From [Eubacterium] eligens ATCC 27750 (GTDB taxonomy: Bacteria > Bacillota > Clostridia > Lachnospirales > Lachnospiraceae), in the NCBI RefSeq assembly GCF_000146185.1, contig NC_012778.1, positions 1,929,001-1,993,000 on the forward strand: a DNA stretch of 64,000 nt, given 5' to 3'. The notes under the pieces are model-generated. The model made no database searches and was not told the DNA's origin. It saw only the letters and a program-made list of their open reading frames with translations. The translations under genes and the position numbers were made by a program. Below, piece by piece: positions 9,564 to 17,923 of the stretch (its first letter is position 1; each line of letters begins with the position of its first letter).

Positions 9564-9592
9564 TAGTATGTGGAAAACAGGAAGAATTATGC
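9564..9592 (-). promoter_or_regulatory. Sigma-G-like promoter of spoVT
   Basis: On the minus strand GCATA (9592-9588) and CATACTA (9570-9564) are separated by 17 bp. These match the sigma-G consensus GHATR and CATNHTA at every position. The predicted start lies about 45 bases before the spoVT ATG. No equally good sigma-A promoter was seen at this spot. Confidence 0.6.
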
Positions 9593-9621
9593 ATCTCATG
9601 TAATAATTTTCATATGGCCCC

Positions 9622-9659
9622 CAGTTTCAAAAGTTTAAATTTTTTCATTTTTTGAAACC
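9622..9659. terminator. Dyad downstream of the HAAS gene, possible terminator
   Basis: GTTTCAAAA and TTTTGAAAC pair around a T-rich loop. There is no clean run of T after the stem in the minus direction, so termination of the padR/HAAS transcript here is only possible. Confidence 0.35.
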
Positions 9660-9719
9660 GCTCTGTAATGTTTATTATACTGTCTGCAAATAATATATAC
9701 AAACTGCTATATTCTTACC

Positions 9720-10712
9720 TTATTTCCTGCTATATTTAACTGATTTCACAACTGTCTCAATACAGTTAATTGCTAATGCAAAAATAATAATTGCCAGGAA
9801 CAGCTTATTAAAATGCATAAAAATTTTCGAAATCATTTCTGCATTTTCTCCGAATAACTGCTCAACTCCATCAAAAAATGCAGAATTCATAATTCTTCCG
9901 TTTAACAACCAAATGAATGTTAATAAACCATCAATAAGATTGGTAATAATTGTAACAATCATTACTCTTTGGGTATAGCTTCCATCAATAAGTTTCACAC
10001 TTTCTTTTGCAATACCTAAGATACCAAATGCAAGAATCAGATACCATGTTTGTCTGATGTATTCCAGATTAAAGAGCGGTTCATACACACTGACACCATT
10101 CTTTACAAAAGCAATACATATAATCTGCGGACAAACAAGAAATACAAGAGTAAATATAACTGAAAAGATAATTCCAATAATTGAATCTGCTTTTGAAATC
10201 TGATTCGTTTTCTGTGGAACAGGCGGCAGATTATCTATCCCATTACTTAAACCTTCCACCTTAATTCCTCTTTTATAGAAGAACGCAAACAACAATGTAA
10301 CAAATGCAAATCCTGTCAATACACCGCCAAAAATTCCACCTATAATCCTGAATATGGCTATATACCAGATAGTATGCGATATCACTGCTGCCATAATCTG
10401 TGCGAGTAACATCCCCCCGATAACACATGCCGTTACAATTTTCAGTACATACACATACAGATTGTAATAAGGCTGACCAATTAAACAATCCTGTGTTTCA
10501 CTCTTGTATTTCGAAGCAAGTTCTGCCGGAGTTCCCAGTTCTGTCAGAACAACTCTGATATCATGTTCAGTTGGCATAACATCTCCGCATCGTTCCTCTA
10601 GCATATCTTGTATTATTGTCTCTAATTCTGCCGATACATCTTTTTTCAAATCAGCCTTCATATATTTTGTAACTGCATAAACATATCTTTCAATCAAATC
10701 ATTTTTCACCAT
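9720..10712 (-). CDS. HAAS-domain membrane protein paired with PadR
   Basis: A 330-residue membrane protein. Residues 1-70 form the helical HAAS signalling domain (ERYVYAVTKYMKADLKKDV, then LTELGTPAELASKY), typical of proteins encoded next to PadR-like regulators. The rest contains about six to seven hydrophobic segments: two around 85-145, a pair around 175-205, and three in the C-terminal third. Its ATG directly follows the padR stop. In known cases such pairs sense envelope stress or antimicrobial agents. The substrate and signal here are unknown. Confidence 0.8.
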   Translation of the reverse strand: MVKNDLIERYVYAVTKYMKADLKKDVSAELETIIQDMLEERCGDVMPTEHDIRVVLTELGTPAELASKYKSETQDCLIGQPYYNLYVYVLKIVTACVIGGMLLAQIMAAVISHTIWYIAIFRIIGGIFGGVLTGFAFVTLLFAFFYKRGIKVEGLSNGIDNLPPVPQKTNQISKADSIIGIIFSVIFTLVFLVCPQIICIAFVKNGVSVYEPLFNLEYIRQTWYLILAFGILGIAKESVKLIDGSYTQRVMIVTIITNLIDGLLTFIWLLNGRIMNSAFFDGVEQLFGENAEMISKIFMHFNKLFLAIIIFALAINCIETVVKSVKYSRK

Positions 10713-11048
10713 TTATTCCACCTCCATAAGAGCATTAATTGACTGGGAAAATTTTTCCCAGTGTGCTTTAATTTTTTTATAAACCAGTTTTCCATCTTCT
10801 GTAATGATGTAATACTTTCTCGGCTTCGTTTCATCTGTTTCCCATTCACTTTTTAAAAGTCCCTGACTTTCCAGTCTTCTCAGTAGCGGATATAAAGTAT
10901 TCCCTTCTATTGAAATCCCCTTTCCTTCTAATTCTTTTATAAGTGAATACCCATACATCGGCTTGTTTAGCTGTGCTAACACTACCATGATAAGTGTTCC
11001 TCTTCGAAATTCCAGAATCAGTCCTGAAACAATTTCATCGCAATTCAT
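10713..11048 (-). CDS. PadR-family transcriptional regulator
   Basis: A 111-residue PadR repressor with a winged helix-turn-helix (about 14-90): GTLIMVVLAQLNKPMYGYSL, LLRRLESQGLLKSEW and RKYYIITEDGK are family hallmarks. It is a short subfamily-2 form with little C-terminal dimerisation domain. Two dyads related to TGTGTGACA lie in the upstream gap and are probable autoregulatory operators. It is co-directional and contiguous with the HAAS membrane gene, which is the likely target. Confidence 0.9.
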   Translation of the reverse strand: MNCDEIVSGLILEFRRGTLIMVVLAQLNKPMYGYSLIKELEGKGISIEGNTLYPLLRRLESQGLLKSEWETDETKPRKYYIITEDGKLVYKKIKAHWEKFSQSINALMEVE

Positions 11049-11098
11049 TCAATCTCTTCCCTTCTTAATTATCCAAATCAACAATATTCATCAGATTG

Positions 11099-11153
11099 TA
11101 GTGTGTCACACACACTATCATTTTAATTCATCATACTGTATGTCACACACTAT
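11099..11153. promoter_or_regulatory. Two PadR-operator-like dyads
   Basis: The first dyad, TAGTGTGTCACACACACTA (11099-11117), has perfect 8-bp arms around CAC. The second, at 11133-11153, is a 21-bp dyad with two mismatched pairs that shares GTCACACACTA-like sequence. Their centres are 35 bp apart. They sit between padR (minus) and the gene at 11240 (plus), so one regulator could act on both. Confidence 0.55.
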
Positions 11154-11239
11154 GTCAATATTTTTTTCTTATAAAAATATTGTGATTTATACGCAATACA
11201 TTTATCATATTAATATGAAGTTATATTGGAGGTTCATTT

Positions 11240-11743
11240 ATGAATGGGGTAAATGGTTATGATAATTTTGATGGACCAACATCGGCATATGTTAAAAGAA
11301 ACCGGAAAACCAGTTTTGCATATAAGTTTAAGAAAATGCTTTATGAAAGAAAAAAAGCTGAGGTAGAAAAAAGCATTTCTTTTGACGATAATCATGCAAT
11401 TGAGGAAGTATGTCAGTATGTTCAGGAACAATGGGGATTTAAAGAAGCTGACAGAAATTCTGCTGAGTATAAATTCATGTATAAGCAGATAAAGCATGAC
11501 ATAAATAGCGAAATTAACCTGTTTCTGTATGTGCGTGAGGATAATGACGCACATATGGATATTGAAATAGAAACTACCACTGGTTATATTACAGGCGGCG
11601 TGACCGGAAAGAAGTCCTCAATTAAGGAATTTAACAGAATTTTGCGTGATGTATTCATATATTATGGTGTCATGCAGGACGACATAATCGAGAAAACCAA
11701 AAGATACAAGAATCTTGTGAGTATTCTGATGCAGGAAGCTTAA
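11240..11743 (+). CDS. Unknown conserved-looking protein, 167 aa
   Basis: Starts 7 bases after GGAGG, so it is probably a real gene. The product is soluble and charged. A basic N-terminus with Lys/Arg runs (about 18-50) is followed by a mixed alpha/beta region. Residues 105-130 (IEIETTTGYITGG) suggest a short beta hairpin. No signal peptide, membrane segment or recognised motif is visible. It lies opposite padR across two PadR-like dyads and 43 bp before the GH28 gene, so it may be co-transcribed with that gene. I do not recognise the family. Confidence 0.75.
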   Translation: MNGVNGYDNFDGPTSAYVKRNRKTSFAYKFKKMLYERKKAEVEKSISFDDNHAIEEVCQYVQEQWGFKEADRNSAEYKFMYKQIKHDINSEINLFLYVREDNDAHMDIEIETTTGYITGGVTGKKSSIKEFNRILRDVFIYYGVMQDDIIEKTKRYKNLVSILMQEA

Positions 11744-11786
11744 AAGGAATACTGTTTTTCTAACAAATAAAAACGGAGTTATATAT

Positions 11787-13022
11787 ATGGACACTATACA
11801 TTCAGACATTTTCCCAGACGGAACTCCTGTTGATGGCTGGTTTCACAATACCAGCATTCCAGAACTTACCAAACTGGGAAAGCAATATATTATTACAGAT
11901 TATGGTATACATGATGACGGCAGAATATACACAGATAATTTCCAGAAGCTGATAGACCTTGTATACAATGCTGGTGGCGGTGTAATCGTTATTCCGCATG
12001 GTACATACATAACTGGAGCTTTATTTTTCAGACAGGGAGTTAATCTATATATTGAAGGTGGTGCAACACTTATGGGAAGTGACGACATCAGCGATTATCC
12101 GGTCTGTGAAACAAGAATAGAAGGTGAAACCTGTCAGTATTTTGCTGCACTTATCAACGCTTCTGGAATTGATGGCTTTACATTGTGCGGTAATGGAACG
12201 ATAGACGGTAATGGCTTACGAAGCTGGAAAGCCTTCTGGCAGCGAAGAACATGGAATTCCAACTGCACCAACAAAGACGAACAGCGGGCAAGGCTTATCT
12301 ATATGGCTGGTTGCACCAATGTTACTGTTGCCGGATTGCACATTTGTAATTCGCAGTTCTGGACTAATCACCTTTACAAATGTTCTCATATACGTTACCT
12401 TAACTGCCGCATTACAAGCCCGTCTGCTCCTGTCAAAGCGCCTAGCACTGACGCAATAGACATTGATGCCTGCACTGATATTCTTATTAAAGGCTGCACA
12501 ATTAATGTAAATGATGACGCAGTTGCTTTAAAAGGCGGCAAAGGGCCATTTGCTGACAGTGACAAGAACAATGGCGCTAATGAGCGCATAATTATTGAGG
12601 ACTGCACATTTGAATTCTGCCATGGATGCCTTACATGTGGCTCAGAATCCATACACAATAAGAATATAATAATGCGTCACATCAAGGTCGACTCAGGTTA
12701 CAATCTGCTCTGGCTGAAAATGCGTCCCGACACGCCACAGCATTATGAATACATCACTATAGAATATGTTCAGGGAAAGATATTTAATTTCATCAACATT
12801 AATCCGTGGACACAGTTTTTCAACCTTAAGGGAAAAACTGATATTTCCCCGTCTTCCACAGAACACATTATAATAAGAAAGAGTACCTGCACCTGTAATG
12901 TTTTCCGCAACATAAAAGAAGCACCTGAACAATACACACTCACAGATATCCAGATAGATGACAATATAATAGAAGAAATCGGAACACCTTCCGATAAATC
13001 AAAACATACCGGAGCAGAATAA
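11787..13022 (+). CDS. GH28 polygalacturonase-family protein, intracellular
   Basis: A 411-residue right-handed beta-helix protein of glycoside hydrolase family 28. The catalytic aspartate segments are STDAIDID (NTD motif with Asn replaced by Ser) and VNDDAVALKGG, followed by CHGCLTCGSES in the place of the usual GHG motif. The usual RIK is replaced by WLKMR. It has no signal peptide, so it should act on imported oligogalacturonides (or rhamnogalacturonan fragments) rather than on whole pectin. The start follows CGGAGT. It sits 43 bp behind the unknown 167-aa gene. Exo-acting specificity is inferred. Confidence 0.85.
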   Translation: MDTIHSDIFPDGTPVDGWFHNTSIPELTKLGKQYIITDYGIHDDGRIYTDNFQKLIDLVYNAGGGVIVIPHGTYITGALFFRQGVNLYIEGGATLMGSDDISDYPVCETRIEGETCQYFAALINASGIDGFTLCGNGTIDGNGLRSWKAFWQRRTWNSNCTNKDEQRARLIYMAGCTNVTVAGLHICNSQFWTNHLYKCSHIRYLNCRITSPSAPVKAPSTDAIDIDACTDILIKGCTINVNDDAVALKGGKGPFADSDKNNGANERIIIEDCTFEFCHGCLTCGSESIHNKNIIMRHIKVDSGYNLLWLKMRPDTPQHYEYITIEYVQGKIFNFININPWTQFFNLKGKTDISPSSTEHIIIRKSTCTCNVFRNIKEAPEQYTLTDIQIDDNIIEEIGTPSDKSKHTGAE

Positions 13023-13040
13023 CTGCCCCGGTATATTTTA
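13008..13040 (+). terminator. Terminator after the GH28 gene
   Basis: ATACCGG-AGCAG pairs with CTGC-CCGGTAT across the stop codon, followed by ATTTTATT. The stem overlaps the last codons of the gene. Confidence 0.6.
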
Positions 13041-13067
13041 TTATGTATAGCTTATTATATTTACCAA

Positions 13068-14807
13068 TTAAGCTACTGTCTTCTCAGAGTTCTTCTCGCT
13101 CTTTGCATAGCTCTTTACTGAGTTAACTACGATGATTACACCAAGTACAATAAGGAGTATAGCAATTATAAGCTGAAGTCCGTTAGCGATGAATACGCTT
13201 CCCCAAGATGTCTGTCCAGCAGGAATTGTAACAGAAGCTGCTAACTTGATAGCCTTAACCATTGCAATTGTTCTCTGTACAAGTGCTGTAAATGTTACAC
13301 AAAGCATGATGATAAGAGGAGGGAAAAGCATTTTGTTGCTTCGTCCTGTAACCTTTAAGAATACGCAGAGTGTAAGAATTACAAGAGCGCTTAATAACTG
13401 GTTAGCTGAACCAAATAATGGCCAGATATTTGCATATCCAATCTTAGTAAGGATGAATCCACATACTAATGTTACGATTGTTGAGAAGTATGTATTGCAC
13501 AATAACTTTCTCCATCCTTCTGCATGTTCCATATCATCTACGCTGAAGAGTTCCTGGAAACTCATACGACCGATACGGGCAACTGCATCAAGTGATGTAA
13601 GAGCAAGAGCAGATACACACATTGTCATGAATACTGTTGCAAAATGTACTGGAACACCAAACATTTCAAAGAATCCTGCTACACCACTACTGAAGATTGC
13701 GAATGGTGTCTTAGCTGGAAGCGCTCCGTTAGTGGCAGCTGCACCAGCAACACAAAGGGCAAGTACTGCAAGTAAACTCTCAAGTACCATTGCGCCGTAA
13801 CCAACCTTAAGCATATCCTTCTCGTTCTCAACTGTCTTAGAAGATGTACCAGAAGATACAAGGCTGTGGAAACCAGAAACGGCACCGCAGGCAACAGTTA
13901 CGAAAAGAATTGGGAACATTGTTCCAAGCTTTGCATTATTGAATCCTGTATATACAGGAAGATTCATTGAAGGATGTGCAACTACAAGACCAACTGCTGC
14001 ACCTACGATCATGCAGATGAACATGAATGTTGTCATATAGTCACGAGGCTGCTTCATTAACCACATTGGCATAACTGCAGCGAAGAAGATATATACAAAT
14101 GTGATATAACTCCATACATCTTTGTTGAACTCAAGTGGGAAGAACATACCAACAGCAAATGCTGCGATAATAAACACAATACCAAGTACTGCTTCTTTCC
14201 AGCCTGAAAGATTTAACTTCTTCTGGATAAGACCGAATACTACGGCAAATACCATAAACATGATAGATACCATACCAGCTGAACCATTTGTCTTAGCTGC
14301 TGCTGATAAAACAGTAGCACCATCAGCATTTACTGTGTAAGCATTAAATGTACCTGCAACCATATCTGCAAATGCTGCGATAACGATAAGTGTGAATAAC
14401 CAGCAGAAAAGTAAGAAAATCTTACGACCAAACTTACCGATGTACTTCTCAATGATCATACCCATTGACTTACCTTCATTCTTAACTGAAGCATAAAGTG
14501 CACCAAAGTCTGTAACTGCTCCGAAGAATACACCACCGATGAGGATCCAGAGTAAAACTGGTAACCATCCAAATGCTGCTGCCTGAATAGCACCTGTTAC
14601 AGGACCTGCTCCTGCGATTGATGAGAACTGATGACTGAAAACTGTCCAGCCATTAGTTGGAACGAAATCCTTACCGTCGTTATATTTAACGGCTGGTGTC
14701 TCTGCCTTAGGGTCGATACCCCATTTCTTTGCTAACCAACGGCCATAAACCATGTATGCACCAAAAAGTACAACTGCCGCGATAAGCACGATTACTAATG
14801 TGTTCAT
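13068..14807 (-). CDS. cstA: Carbon starvation protein CstA family transporter
   Basis: A 579-residue polytopic membrane protein with about 14-16 hydrophobic segments. The N-terminal YGRWLAKKWGIDP and HQFSSIAGAGPVTGAIQAA are signatures of the CstA/BtsT family. Family members carry pyruvate in Escherichia coli, and peptide uptake has also been proposed. This is the shorter form common in Firmicutes. A T-box riboswitch (separate entry) precedes it, which ties expression to uncharged tRNA and favours an amino acid or peptide substrate here; that is inference. The start follows AGGAGAG. Confidence 0.93.
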   Translation of the reverse strand: MNTLVIVLIAAVVLFGAYMVYGRWLAKKWGIDPKAETPAVKYNDGKDFVPTNGWTVFSHQFSSIAGAGPVTGAIQAAAFGWLPVLLWILIGGVFFGAVTDFGALYASVKNEGKSMGMIIEKYIGKFGRKIFLLFCWLFTLIVIAAFADMVAGTFNAYTVNADGATVLSAAAKTNGSAGMVSIMFMVFAVVFGLIQKKLNLSGWKEAVLGIVFIIAAFAVGMFFPLEFNKDVWSYITFVYIFFAAVMPMWLMKQPRDYMTTFMFICMIVGAAVGLVVAHPSMNLPVYTGFNNAKLGTMFPILFVTVACGAVSGFHSLVSSGTSSKTVENEKDMLKVGYGAMVLESLLAVLALCVAGAAATNGALPAKTPFAIFSSGVAGFFEMFGVPVHFATVFMTMCVSALALTSLDAVARIGRMSFQELFSVDDMEHAEGWRKLLCNTYFSTIVTLVCGFILTKIGYANIWPLFGSANQLLSALVILTLCVFLKVTGRSNKMLFPPLIIMLCVTFTALVQRTIAMVKAIKLAASVTIPAGQTSWGSVFIANGLQLIIAILLIVLGVIIVVNSVKSYAKSEKNSEKTVA

Positions 14808-14814
14808 AATGTCA

Positions 14815-15000
14815 CTCTCCTATAAAAATATATTTCACCAGTCAAACGCAGTGGAAGCGGTGCTATGATTCTCATCGCTTACATAGCTCGTAGCTCATAT
14901 GTCAGAACTGCGTTCTGACATTGTCGCGGTGCTCCTCGGATGTTCCAACATGAATCTGATTGTATGCAAGCATACATCAAATTCCCGTTGTTCCATCCTC
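14815..15000 (-). other. Structured leader between the T-box terminator and cstA
   Basis: About 200 bases downstream of the T-box terminator fold into several hairpins on the minus strand. They are GTATGC/GCATAC; ATGTCAGAAC/GTTCTGACAT; and an outer stem of GGATG/CATCC with CAAC/GTTG around opposed GAA triplets. AGCACCGC occurs twice. No ORF with a ribosome site was found. It may be untranslated RNA with a further control or stability role. Confidence 0.4.
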
Positions 15001-15014
15001 ATCGCTACTCGCAC

Positions 15015-15070
15015 AAAAAAACCTTCGTCGATGCACTAATCCATTACTGGATTATGTGCAAAGACGAAGG
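15015..15070 (-). terminator. T-box terminator hairpin
   Basis: On the minus strand CCTTCGTC (15070-15063) pairs with GACGAAGG and is followed by seven T. The long stem also includes TGCAC...GTGCA and AATCCA...TGGATT. It lies directly after the T-box antiterminator sequence, with which it would compete. Confidence 0.9.
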
Positions 15071-15338
15071 TATATTATTTCTACTTCCGCGTTACCACTT
15101 TGCTTGCCGGATACTCCGACCACTCTACTGCCACTTGGTATATTCTTCTCTTATGGCATGCCCTTTTAACGATGGGTACCGGTTCCAACTACTAGACATC
15201 TGCCTGTCTTTCACCAGAACTGCTCGCAGGTGAGGGCTTAATCATTCCTTGCTGCCATCTCTCATCAACTGACGGCTTTCTGTGAGCGGTGATATGAAGA
15301 AGTCATTTCCTGTTCTTCGCATTTGACTGTTGATTTGT
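15015..15338 (-). promoter_or_regulatory. T-box riboswitch upstream of cstA
   Basis: The minus-strand leader has the T-box order. A Stem I region contains AGAAAGCCGTCAGTTGATGAGAG (interrupted here) and GGAATG...CACCTGCGAG. The antiterminator sequence AAGTGGTAACGCGG lies at about 15099-15086. A terminator then follows. The specifier, in the CCCTCACC segment at about 15236-15229, reads CTC (Leu) in the most likely phase or TCA (Ser) in another. UGGU in the T-box pairs with an ACCA tRNA end, meaning discriminator A73, which suits Leu better than Ser. Low charging of that tRNA would permit cstA expression. Confidence 0.85.
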
Positions 15339-15343
15339 ACATT

Positions 15344-15372
15344 AAAATATTCCTTTGTTGATAATTTGTCAA
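15344..15372 (-). promoter_or_regulatory. Promoter of the T-box/cstA transcript
   Basis: On the minus strand TTGACA (15372-15367) and TATTTT (15349-15344) are separated by 17 bp, placing the start just before T-box Stem I. A perfect 14-bp palindrome TTAAGAATTCTTAA (15392-15405) ends 20 bp upstream of the -35 and could be an operator. Confidence 0.7.
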
Positions 15373-15751
15373 TAAGAAAATTAAATATTTCTTAAGAATT
15401 CTTAAATTTCTTAATAAAATTAATATCTTTCACGCTGTTTCTGTTTATATATAGCCAGATTGCTTTAATATTATTAAGCAAATCCACCCTTTTGATTATT
15501 TACCTGAATATTATTATGCTTTGATAGGTTAATTCTTATTCTAACATTGTAGTCATATCTATTTTCTACCTATAAGATGCTTCAAAATGCGACTACCTAT
15601 CGGTATCACATTCTCCCTATATTTTTCCCCCCCATATTTAAGATATTCTTGTTGAAAATAGTAAATATTTGCTATAAAATAGAGATAGTTTATTTTCGTG
15701 ATAAAATACTTCACTAACTTAACAATTTTATATTTTATAGGAGATTATTCT
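15373..15751. other. AT-rich gap between cstA and the chemoreceptor gene
   Basis: Non-coding apart from promoters. It holds the TTAAGAATTCTTAA palindrome near 15392, a C-run at about 15628-15634, and, for the plus-strand chemoreceptor gene, TTGTTG/TTGAAA near 15650 followed by TATAAA near 15673. No RNA gene was recognised. Confidence 0.4.
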
Positions 15752-17863
15752 ATGAACTACGATGCTAATGTTTTTAAAGCCAAGGCTAATATTAAAGCCC
15801 GTCGGATATGGCTTGTTTTCTCACTCCTTTTGACCGCCAATTATGGTACTGATGCAGCTAATGGAATCTATCCAAAAAGCAGCTACATAATATTTGTTGC
15901 ACTTTGCTGGATACCTTTCTTTATTGGAGAATTATTTTTCAGAATCAAGGGAAAAGCAACTGATGCGTACAGATTATGTCTTGTTATTGGTTATGGTATT
16001 TTCTATACATTTGTAATATGCACAACTGATTCTCCGATTTCATTCACATACATTCTCCCGGTTATGAGTCTTCTCGTTCTATATAAGAACAAGAAATTCA
16101 TGATTAACTGCGGTATTGCTAATGTACTCTCTGTTATTGTCAGTGATGTGTACAGATATGTTGTTCTCGGATGCAGGTCTGATGCAGATATGAAGAATTA
16201 CCAGTTACAGGTTGCATGTCTTCTTCTATGCTACATCTGCTATGTTATGTCTATCAGACACCTTAATGAATCCGATGGTGCTTTGAATGGAAGTATTAAA
16301 GCTGATCTTGACAGAGTTGTTTCAACTGTTGAGAAAGTTAAGACTTCAAGTAATTCTATTATGAGTGGAATTACTGTTGTACGCGAACTGGCTTCAGAGA
16401 ATAAGCATGGTTCTGATGTTATCATGCTTGGCATGAACGAACTTTCAAGCAATAATGAAGATTTAAGAAGCCATACTGCTTCTTCCACTGATATGACAAC
16501 TGACATAAGCTCACAGGTAGAACATGTTGCTCAGCTTATTGACGATATGGTAAGCCTTACTTCTGAGTCACAGGAGCATGCATACACAAGCTCAAGCGAC
16601 CTTGAAAACCTTATTACAACAGCAACTACAATGTCTGAGCTTTCTTCAGAGGTTGAGCATATCCTGCATGATTTTGAATCAGAATTCAAGACCGTTAAAG
16701 ACCAGACAAGTGCTATCGACAATATATCCAGCCAGACCAATCTTCTTGCCCTCAATGCTTCTATTGAAGCTGCAAGAGCCGGGGATGCAGGTAAAGGCTT
16801 TGCTGTTGTAGCTGAACAGATTCGTGCATTAAGCACAGAAACTAAGACCTCTTCCAGTGAAATACAGAGTGCATTAGACCGTCTTGCTGTAATCTCCGAT
16901 AAAATGCTTTCTTCTATTGGAGAGACTTTATCACTTATACAGGTTACTCTTGACAAGATTAAACAGACAAGTGAAAGTATCAGTCTTATCACATCTGATT
17001 CTACTCAGATTGAAGACCATATACATATTATTGATACAGCCATTAAAGATGTTGAATCTGCTAACAAGCAGCTTGTAAGCAACATGTCCCAGGTATCAGA
17101 TATAGTTGATACCATGACAGAGTGCATAACTAATTCAAGAGATATCAGCAGCCGTATTGTAAGTAAATATGACGAAAGTGCTACTAATATCAATACCATG
17201 GAAAATACAATACAGGCTCTTATGTGTGAACTTGGTGTTGGCGGTTTCATGGGTATTGAAGATATTAAGACAGGCATGAAGGCATCCGCAATCCTTAAAG
17301 GTACTCATGGTGAAAATGTTGAATATCACGGAACCATTAAGACACATAATGACAACAGCATAACTCTTGAACTTGAGAAGGCACTGCCTGCAGTTAATTC
17401 AGCAATTGAATGTGACATGTTAGTAACAGTTGAAAATGTAATATACCATTGGGAAAACGCTAAGATTGCAGCTGATAAAAAAGCATCTGCAACAACGGGC
17501 ATTGTTACAATCACAACAAGACCGCAGATTCTTAACCGTCGTAAATATCCTAGAATTGATATGAATAATCACTGTACAATTACAGTAAAGGGTACAGACG
17601 AAACATTTGAAGGAAAACTTGATAATCTGAGTGCCAATGGTTTTGCATTTCTCTCAAAAGACAGATTTTTCTCTAATAACAAAGGCAAAATCATTACTGT
17701 TTCAATTGATAATTTTGATTTGCCTACACATTCTGTATTAGAGGGTCAGATTATAAGATGTTCTGATAATGACGGCATCTACATAGTAGGCTGCCAGATG
17801 CCAGAGGATAACTACTACATTATGGAATATGTAGAGCAAATGATACGGACTCAAAAAAAATAA
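15752..17863 (+). CDS. Methyl-accepting chemotaxis protein with C-terminal PilZ domain
   Basis: A 703-residue receptor. The N-terminal third has about five to six membrane helices (about 15-170) rather than a large periplasmic sensor. The cytoplasmic signalling domain carries the MCP hairpin tip [20 protein letters not shown] and continues [15 protein letters not shown]. From about 600 to the end there is a PilZ domain with RRKYPR and DNLSANG, which match the c-di-GMP-binding RxxxR and (D/N)xSxxG motifs. The chosen ATG follows AGGAGA at 7-8 bases; an upstream GTG in the same frame lacks a ribosome site. The fusion implies a chemotaxis signal modulated by c-di-GMP. Confidence 0.92.
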   Translation: MNYDANVFKAKANIKARRIWLVFSLLLTANYGTDAANGIYPKSSYIIFVALCWIPFFIGELFFRIKGKATDAYRLCLVIGYGIFYTFVICTTDSPISFTYILPVMSLLVLYKNKKFMINCGIANVLSVIVSDVYRYVVLGCRSDADMKNYQLQVACLLLCYICYVMSIRHLNESDGALNGSIKADLDRVVSTVEKVKTSSNSIMSGITVVRELASENKHGSDVIMLGMNELSSNNEDLRSHTASSTDMTTDISSQVEHVAQLIDDMVSLTSESQEHAYTSSSDLENLITTATTMSELSSEVEHILHDFESEFKTVKDQTSAIDNISSQTNLLALNASIEAARAGDAGKGFAVVAEQIRALSTETKTSSSEIQSALDRLAVISDKMLSSIGETLSLIQVTLDKIKQTSESISLITSDSTQIEDHIHIIDTAIKDVESANKQLVSNMSQVSDIVDTMTECITNSRDISSRIVSKYDESATNINTMENTIQALMCELGVGGFMGIEDIKTGMKASAILKGTHGENVEYHGTIKTHNDNSITLELEKALPAVNSAIECDMLVTVENVIYHWENAKIAADKKASATTGIVTITTRPQILNRRKYPRIDMNNHCTITVKGTDETFEGKLDNLSANGFAFLSKDRFFSNNKGKIITVSIDNFDLPTHSVLEGQIIRCSDNDGIYIVGCQMPEDNYYIMEYVEQMIRTQKK

Positions 17864-17876
17864 TAACTAAAATCAT

Positions 17877-17917
17877 AAAATGGAGAAAAGCATATTAATC
17901 AGCTTTTCTCCATTTTG
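17877..17917. terminator. Bidirectional terminator between the chemoreceptor gene and cysA
   Basis: AAAATGGAGAAAAGC pairs perfectly with GCTTTTCTCCATTTT around a 10-nt loop. A runs and T runs flank both sides, so it can end both converging transcripts. Confidence 0.9.
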
Positions 17918-17923
17918 TATATT

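Noticed and set aside
13189..13800. Long plus-strand reading frame (203 codons) antisense to cstA
   Set aside because: Mirror of a strongly coding membrane protein; no ribosome site or family match.
15698..15751. Earlier GTG start for the chemoreceptor
   Set aside because: No ribosome site, while the ATG at 15752 has AGGAGA at normal spacing; the extra segment would add a non-family N-terminus.
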